A stretch of DNA of 32,576 nucleotides from JANOAR01 sp031411235 (GTDB taxonomy: Bacteria; Verrucomicrobiota; Verrucomicrobiia; Verrucomicrobiales; Verrucomicrobiaceae), in the NCBI GenBank assembly GCA_031411235.1, contig JANOAR010000124.1:1-32576 (forward strand), read 5' to 3'. The translations under genes were made by a program, and so were the position numbers. The notes beneath the pieces were generated by a model. The model was given only the letters and a program-made list of their open reading frames with translations, made no database searches and was not told the DNA's origin. Shown piece by piece: positions 7,756 to 16,700 of the stretch; positions within the stretch are counted from its first letter, which is position 1; every line of letters begins with the position of its first letter.

Positions 7756-10700
7756 GCCATCGGCGGCGACGGTGAAGGCTCCGAAGCCGTTGCCCTGGGG
7801 AGTTTGGGAATCGCCAGTGTGTGGGAGGTCGATGTCGAGGAAGAAGGTGTAGTCGCCGCTGTAACCGAGCGTGGTGGTTGGAGTGCCAGCACTCCAGGGG
7901 TTGCGGTAGCCTTCGATGTCGGCGGTGCTGGCGGTGAGGGGCTCCGTCAAGGTCGCGCTGAGGGTGTTGGAGGTGGGCATGCCAGTCGTGACGTCGAGGG
8001 TGAAGGCGACAGTGAGTGGGAGTGTATTTTTGCGGGCGAAGCTGACGGTGGCTCCAACTCCGGTGACAGCGGTGCCGTTGTTGGTGGCGACGAGTTGGCC
8101 AGTGGCGCTGCCACTGAAGCTGCCGAGCGTGAGCTTGGCGGTGTAGGCTCCAAGCCCTGTGGTGGTGAGGTCGAAGCGCCCGCCGAGGTTGTTGGTAGCC
8201 GTGCTGCGCTCGATGACGGCAGCGTAGATGCCGACATCGTTGTCGGGCAGGCCAAGTATGGTCAGGCTGGCGATGATGCTGTTGGCGGGCTGGCTTGTGC
8301 CAAGAGGATTCTTGGCGGTAATGCTGACGGTCTTGGTCACGGCTGTGGTGACTTTTCCACTGATAAGCCCGGTGCTGGCGTTGATGCTGAGGCCAGGGGG
8401 CAGACCGTTGGCGAGGAAGGTCTGTGGAGCGCGGTCGGAGGGCATGTTATCGGTGAAGAGCACCTGATAAGTATAGGGGGTGCCGACGACACCGGTGGGT
8501 AGGGTAGCGGTAGTGACGAGCTGCGGCACATAGCTGGGCACCGCGAGGGTGATGGTGCCCGTGTTGAGAGTGAGTAATGGGGAGCCAGTGACGGTGAGCT
8601 TGCAATGGTAGCTACCGATGTCGCCGGTGCTGACGGTGGTGATTTTGACTGACTTGGAAGCGGCTCCGACGATGTGCGGTGGGGCGTCAGGCAGGAGCGA
8701 GGCGTCTTTGTTCCACTCGTAGATAAACGTGGTGCCAGCGGGGCCGGCGGCGCTGGCGGTGAAGGTGGTGCTGGCGGTGTTGTTGGCGAGGACGAGGTTC
8801 TTCGGCGTGGTATCGACGACGAAGAGATTGCCTGCGGCGCTGAGCACGGTGTTGAGGACGTTTTTCACCTCGACGGTATAGGCGGCGGCGCTGGTGAGGG
8901 TGACGTTGCTGAGGGTTAAGGTGCTGCCTGTGGCTCCGGTGATAGTGGCACCGTTCTTTTTCCACTGGTAGGTGAGGTTGCTGCCGGTGGCGACGACGTT
9001 GAAGCTGAGGCTGCCACCGAGGGCGACGATCTGCGAAGCGGGCGGGGTGGTGATGCCGGGGGCTTGGTCGTCATCGGTGAGGGTGATGGTGTGGAGGCTG
9101 GGGCTGCCGAGGCCAGGGGCTCCGCTGCCGACGGGGGCGAGCAGGGTGAGGGTGATGGTTTCATCGGGCTCGTCGGTGGTATCGGAATAGATGGGGATGC
9201 TGATGAGGCCGCTGAGTTGGCCGGGCATGAATTCAATGACGCCAGAGGGGGCCGTGTAGTCAGCCAAAGCACCTGCGGTGGCGCTGCCGCCGAGGGTGTA
9301 GGGGACGCCGAAGAAGGTGGTGGCGGGGGTGTTGAGCGTGAGGGCGACATTGGCGACGCCAGCGCTTTCCGAAACCGTGCTGGAGGCGAGGCTGAAGGCG
9401 AGCGTGGCGCTGGGGGGGGCTCCTGGCGTGGTGAAGATGTGTCGCTGACTGGTGCCTGTGCCTGCCTCGCTGGTGGCGGTGGCTTGGGCGATGTAGGTGA
9501 CGCCAGGGGTCAGTCCGGTAGCGCTGAGGGTGAGGGGGAGGAGACTGCTGCCGGAGACGGGGCTGGGGCCGTCGAGGTCGGTGGTGCTGCCGCCCGTGAT
9601 GGCTTGGTAGCTGATGGTGTAGGTGGTTTCAAACTCATTGGGCTGGAGCACGATACTGAGATCCGCAGACGTGCCAGTGAGGTTGGCGTGGGCAAGTTCG
9701 ACGATCCTGGGGGTGTGGACTGTGGAGATGACCCAGAGGTCGTTGTTGGTGCTGGTGCCGTTGGCTCCGCCGAGGAGGTAAAGTTTGCCTTTTCCATCGA
9801 TGAAGGTTGATCCGCCGCGACGGGCACCGGGCGTGGTGTTGCTGGCGGAGGTGCCGTCGATACCATAGACGCTGGGGGCGTTCGGGGTGCTAGCACCTTT
9901 CATCCATGTCCAAGTGTTGCTGCCTGACTCGTAGCGCCAGAGGTCATTCATGGGGCCTGTGCCCTGGCCACCGAAGACCCAGGCGTCGCCTTTGGAATCG
10001 AGCCAGGATACGGCTCCGGCGCGGGCTCCGGGTTGGCTGGTGGGGGATGGTAAGGCGAGCGTGCCGTAGATGCCGGGGGCGGCGAGGGTGTTGGTGCCGC
10101 GCAGCCATGTCCATGAGCCAACGATGGGGTTGTAGGCCCAGAGGTCATTGAGGTTGCCTGCTTTGGTGCCGGTAGCAGGGAGGCCGCCGCCGCCGTAGAG
10201 GTAGAGTAGGCCGTCAATGCCTGTCCAGGTAGTGGCGAAGCTGCGTGCGCCGGGTTGGGCGCTGCCAGAGGGGGTGCCTAGGAGACCGTAGCTGCCTGCG
10301 GTGTTGATGCCGCCGGGGCCGCGCACCCAGCTCCAGATTTTTGTCGCGGGGTCGTAGCGCCAGAGGTCATTGAGGGCTCCGGTGGTGGTGCCGCTGCCGA
10401 CGGGGCGACCACTGCCGCCAAAGAGATACAACTTGCCAGTAGCATCCACCCAAGCAGCTGCGCCAGTGCGAGCGCCGGGGGTGGCGGTGCTGGGCGCGGT
10501 GCCTTGGTTGCCATCATTGCCATTGACGTTGAGGGCTTGGCTGCCTTTGAGCCACGTCCATTCGTTGGTGCCTGGATCATAGCTCCAGAGGTCGTTGAGC
10601 AGGCCGATGTCCTTGGCGCTGGCGTTGCGCCCGCTGCCACCGAAGAGGTAAAGTTTGCCATCCTGGCCGAGCCAAGTGACGCCACCGCTGCGGGCACCGG

Positions 10701-13700
10701 GAAGGTTGGCGGTGCTGGCGATGCCTTGGGCTCCGTAGCGGGCGGGGCTGTTGGTGGTATTGGTGCCACCGACCCATGTCCAGAGTCCTGTGCTATCATT
10801 TTTCCAGAGATCGCTGAGCAGGCCGCTGGCAGTGCCAGTGGCGATGCCGCTGCCACCGAAGACCCAGAAGGTGCCGTCGCTATCCGTCCAGGATGCGGCA
10901 TCGGTGCGAGCACCGGGGGTGTTTAGCTCGTTGCTGGTGCCGAGGGTGCCGTAGATGCCGGGTTTTTTAGGCAGCTTGGCACCGCCGATCCAGGCCCAGT
11001 CCGGTGGCCGCTCGGTGACGATGAGGGTGATGGTCGCGGGGTTGGAGAGGGCGGTGCCGTTGTCGGCTTGGAAGGTAAAGCTGTCGATGCCGATGAAGTC
11101 GGGATTGGGGTTGTAGTAGAAGGTGCCATCGGGCAGGACGGAGACATCGCCATTCTCAGCAGGTTGGTCGAGCTGGTAGGTCAGGGGCAGGCTGTTGGGC
11201 TCGGTGGCGGAGAGAGTGCCTGTGATGAGATCATCACGCACGCCAGTGAAGGTGGCATTATTGGCGACGGCAGCGCCGATGACGATCGTGATCGTGGCGA
11301 TGTTGGAGTCAGTGCCGCCGTCGTTGACCTTGAAGGTGAAGCTGGCGGTGCCTGCGTAGCCCGTGACTGGATTAAACGTCCACGCGCCTGCGGGAGACAG
11401 TGTGGCAGTGCCATGGGCGGGAAGCGGATCGGTGAGCTTGGTGAAAGTAATACTGTCGCCATCGGGATCACTGGCGCTTGCTTGGCCATTGGCTGCGGTG
11501 TCGAGACTTGTCCAAGCCGAGCTGTTACTCGCCACAGGGGCATCGGGCGTGCCCGTGAGGGAAAGGGTGAAGAGCGCTGGCGTGGAGGTGCCAGCGGCAT
11601 TGGTAGCTGTGAAGGTGAAGCTGTCGGAGCCGACGTAGTTGGACTCTGGTGTGTAGGTGTAGGCTCCGTTGCCAGCGAGGTTGAGTTCGCCGTGGCTGGG
11701 GTAGTCCTCAACATCGTAGGAGACGATGGCGTCACCCTCGGGATCGGTGGCGGAGACGTTGCCGACGATGTCGGTATCCTCGGGGCCGGAGGCGCTGCCT
11801 GCGGTGGCGACGGGGGCGTCATTCACGGCGGTGATGGTGAGGGCGAAGGCGACGGGAGGCGATGTGGCGACGCCATCGGTGGCGGCAAACATGAAGCTGT
11901 CGAGGCCGACATAGTTGGCTGCTGGGGTGTAAGTCCAAACGCCACTGCCGAAGGCGAGGCTGCCGTGGCTGGGCATGGCGGTGATGGTGTAGGTGATCGC
12001 TTCTTTATCCCCATCGCTGCCCTTCAGGGCGAGCACGGTGGGGGTGTCTTCGGCGAGTTTGGCAGAGCCTGCGGTGGCGATGGGCGTGGTGTTGGGCGTA
12101 TTGAATGTGAGCACGCCGCTGGCGACCTTGCCCGCTGCATTTTCGACCATGAGTCGGAAGGAATAAGTGGCGTGGGGTAGCAAGCCAGTGAGGGCCGAGG
12201 TCATGACTTTGGTGGCGGTCGTAGCGGTGATGCTGGTCTTTGCCGTGCTGCTGCCGAATGAGGCTGATGGGCCGTATTCAAACCATGCCTGGGAGGCGAG
12301 TCCACTGGTGGTGGCGACGCCGTTGAGTGTGGCCTTGCCGGGCAGCACGTTGGTGGCGGCGCTGATGGAGGACAACGGCAAGCCCGCGACTGTGCCCGCA
12401 GCGCTGAAGGTGGAGATGCCGCCAGCCACAGCGGGGCCGCTGGCGTTCTGTGCGACGATGCGGAAAAAATGCGTCGCACTGCCGCCCGGAAGATTGCCCA
12501 CGGGAGCGCTGATTGACTGCGTGGCAAAGGTATTGGCGAGGGTGACGACGGGTGTCGATAGTCCCAGGGCATTGGTTGTGCCCCATTCGATCCACGCGGT
12601 GGTGGTGAGGCCACCTGGGGTCACATCGCCATGCAAGGTGGCACTGGCGGCGGTGACGAGTGTGGCAGGTTGTGTCGTGACAACCGGTGCGGCACCGATG
12701 ATGGGCTGCGCTGTTGCGGGGCCCAGGTTGTAGTTGGCCAGGACTTGTGCGGCGGTGAGTGCGCCGCCGTGGAGACGCATAGTATTGACGAATCCAGAGA
12801 AGCCGTTGCTGCCAAAGACCAACGCTCCCGAGGCATCGCGGGCGGCACCGAGCAGCACGGGATCACTGCGGGTGTCCAGGCCAGCGGCTTGTGGCAGGGT
12901 ATTCACTTGCACGCCGTCCACATAAGTCGTCAGCGCGGTCGCCGTGGCAACGATGGCAAGGTGGTGCCAAGCCGCTGCCTGTGGTGCCGCACCGAGGGTG
13001 GCGTTCGTCCAGGTGAGGCTAGTGCCGCTGTCCAGGAGCCATGCCGAGGTGGTGCCTGCGCTCTGCAAGAGCTGCGAGGATGTGCCAGCGCCATCATCGC
13101 GCCCGAGCTGGGCGACGCTCTCGGCGGATTGGTCGAGCACGGGGTTGAGAACCCAGGTTTCGATGGTGCGGTCGCTCTTGCCAGCGATGTCGGCATCGGC
13201 ATTGGCGAGGCTTTCATAAGCGCTGCTGGTGCCATCGAATTGCACACCGGGGATGCCAGTGCTGCCTGCGCTGGCCGAGAGGGTAGGGGAACCGACGGCG
13301 GCAAAGTCGCCCAGTGCTCCCCGGTTATGCCAGGTGGCGGTGCCCGCGCTGCTGTCGGTAGCGCGTAGATCCACCCAGACGATGCCCGTGCTGGCGGTGG
13401 CTGAGGGGGTGAAGACGACGTCCGCACCGTTGCTGGTGTTTGTGGCGTTTTGCGAGACGACGCGGAAGTGATACTCCACGCCTGCGGCGAGGCCCGTGAT
13501 GGGGAGAGTGACGGGTGCCACGGCCCAGCCGCTGCCGACGCTGACGTGGGCGCTGGCATTATCGTAGGCAGTGCTGGTGCCGTATTCGATCCAGGCCATC
13601 GTTGCTGCGCCGCGCGGCACGACTTGGGCGTTTAAGGTCGCGCTGCTGGCGGTGATGGCCGATGCGCCGAGGGTCGTTGCGAGCGGCGTGGTCGCTGCGG

Positions 13701-16700
13701 TAGTGGCGGGGCCAAAATTAAAATTGGTGAGCACGTTCGCCGCAGAGAGCAGCCCACCGTGGATGCGCACGGTGTTGATGTAGCCGTTGAATGAGAGAGC
13801 CTTGGCGACGCCCGTGCTATTGAAGGAGTAGCCGAGGGCGATGGGGTCGAGCGTGGTGGCGAGATTGGTCGCGAGTTTTTTCGAGGCTTTCTTGACGCCA
13901 TCGACATAGAAGGTGGCATTGAGCGCACCGTCGTAGGTATAGACGAAGTGATGCCACGCCGCGACGCTTGTCGCCACGGTGCCCACAAGGTCGTCCGCGC
14001 CATGCTGTGTGCCGCCTAGGCCATCATCGCGCAGCACCGTCGCCGTGTGGGTGCCATCGCGTCCGAGCGAGATGAGTTCGTCACTGTCGCCGTGGCCGGG
14101 GTTATAGGCCCAGACTTCGATACTGCGGCTGTCATTGCCTGTGATGTCTGCCGTGGCTGCGGGGCCAGTATAGGCGGCGAGAGCGTCGTCAAAGCTGACG
14201 CCGGGAATGGCGGTGTTGGCCACGTTTGGATCAAGCGCCGCAGGGCTGGGAACGCCACTGCGTGCGAAATTGCCAAGCGTGCCTTGGTTCGTCCAGGTAG
14301 CGGTGCCTGCACTGGGGTTCTTGGCAAGGAGGTTCACAAACAGTTCACCCGCGACGACCTGTGGGATCGCGGCGACCACCATGTCGGCTCCGACGACGCT
14401 GCCGAGCGAGGTCGTGGCATTGAAGCGGTAGTGGTAAATCGTGCCTTCAACGAGGCCGGTGATGGGGGCTGTGACCGTCACGGGGACGGTGCTGGCGACG
14501 ACGCCCTGCTGCGGGGTGACGTTGCCGTAGGCGTTGGTAAGGCCCCACTCGAACCACACGACAGCGTTGAGGCGATTCGGATTCACCGAGCCCACTAGCG
14601 TGGCGCTGCTGGCATCGTGAATCGTGGAGGCTAGGGTAGATCCCGTTGGCGCGGCGGCGGTGCGGATGGTGCGAGTGATGCCACGCGAGGTTCCTTGGGC
14701 ATTACTCGCGACGGTGCGGTAGTAGTAGGTACCGGGATAAGTCAGACCGCTGATCGTGGCATCGGTGAGGGTGACCAAGGCGTGACCCGTGCCGATGGCT
14801 TGCGTGGCGGTGGCATTGGGGAAAGAGGTCGCGCTGGTGCCCCACTCAAAGTAAGCATTGGTGCCAGTAGCCACGCCATTAGCGACGGCCTTGCCGCGCA
14901 GTGTGGCGGTGATGCCGGGGAGGTTGCCTACGGGGTCGGTGATGGCCTCGGGCATGGCGAGGTCGGTGATGGTGATGGTGTGGGTGTCGTTCACGCCAAT
15001 GTCCACTCCGAGGTTGTTAAACAAGGTCACAGTGACGGTTTCATTGCCCTCAGGGAAGGAGTCGGGTGTGGTCGTCAGCGTGATGTTTCGGGTCGTGGTG
15101 GCGATTTGGTAGGTGAGCCTGCCTGATGCCAGAGTGTAATCCACGCCCAGCCCATTGGCCGAGCCGCCAGTGACTTGGTAATCCACCGTCACTGCCCCGG
15201 CGCGTGTGCCCGTGATGGGAACGGCAATGGTGTGGGTGGTGGCGGCTGCGCCTGTGCGCTCATTCACGGTGCTCGTGGTGGCACCGAACTGCACCGACGC
15301 AGCGGGCACGATGGCATCATTGTCATCTATCTGCGCCGTGGCACTGGCTGCGCCTGCACCAAAGGCTCCACTGTTCCCCAGCGTGGCGATGATGGTCTCG
15401 GTGCCTTCCCCCACGGAGTCATTGATGAGGCTGACGGTGATGAAAACACCTGCTGAGCCCACAGGGATACTCAGTGGCGAGGCTGTCGCGGTGAAGTCCG
15501 TGGCGACGGTCGCTGTGCCTGAGAAAGTAAAGGGCACTGAGAGCGCATTCGTCGTCGCGCCAGAACGGCCCACGTAGAACTGGAACGTGCCGCTGTTTTC
15601 CGCGATGGGAGAAAAGTCAGAGGACTGGTCGGCGAGGGAAATATCTACCGTCGGTTGGTCGCCATCCATGATGCCGACGAAGGCGGAGGTTTCGCGCCCG
15701 AGGCGGTAGCCTGCGCCAGCAGTCAGAGTGGCGATAAGGGTTTCGATGTCTTCTTGCAAGGCATCATTGGTGACGTCGATTTGCACCGTGATGTCGGTAT
15801 CAGTGGCAGTGAAATCAACGGTCGTGGGCAAATTGGTAACGTCGGCGTTGGCCCCTGCTCGGCTGGCGGTACCAGTGAAAGTAATGTTGACCGAGGCAGC
15901 AGGGCCAGCCTGGGCGCGTGAGACACGGAATACACCTCGCTGTGTGATAGCCGTGGTCGGTTCGACCAGTCTGCCGCCGCCGATGGGCATTGCGCGAATG
16001 GTGAACTCCGAGGTGTCGTTATCGGTGATCGTCACCGTGGCACTGCCAGGGGCGGTGATGGCATAGGAGTCATCGGTGGCGAGGCGGCAGATCACGGTCT
16101 GATCCGCCTCGTCGATGCTGTCGTCAAAGGGGTGAATGTCGATGTCCACGCTCAGCTCATGGGCGGGGATCACCGCAGAACCATCGACTCGGCGGTAGTC
16201 GGTACCTTGCAGCGCGGTGCCACCCAGAGAGAACTGCACGGTCAGTGGCAGGCTCAAATCCTTGGCAACGCGGGTGATGGTGAATTTGCCAGGATTGCTC
16301 GCTGCCTCAGCAGCAGCGGCATCGGTGGCGACGATGGTGAGCACGGGCTGGTCGTTATCGGTGATGTAGAATTGCCCGGAGCGCTGTTGCGTATCGCGCT
16401 CGTAGTTAGAGGAAGTCGCCAGCGACACGGTGCCGAATTCCGTGCCCTCGGCGAAGATGTCATCAAAGGCTATGAGCGTGAATGTGGTGCTTGTTGAACC
16501 TGCGGGGATAGTGACAGAAGTCGGGCCACTGATGTCCGGCCCGAGCGCAGCGACGCCAGAGTAGGTGAGGTTTACCGTCAGATCGGCAGCGAGCTGGGCA
16601 GGAGTCGAGCCATCGCGCCGTAGGATCATCGAGGCGGTGTCCCCCGCTTCGCTGGAGCTGGGTTCTGCGGCTAGCAAGGCCACAACGGGATTAGTGCTAT

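Noticed and set aside
7069..8502. A 477-codon plus-strand open frame opposite the end of the giant gene, and several similar ones of 90-370 codons between 9064 and 18288
   Set aside because: The minus-strand frame has clear domains throughout. The opposing frames are glycine, valine and alanine rich with no recognisable family, as expected from GC-rich codon use on the other strand.
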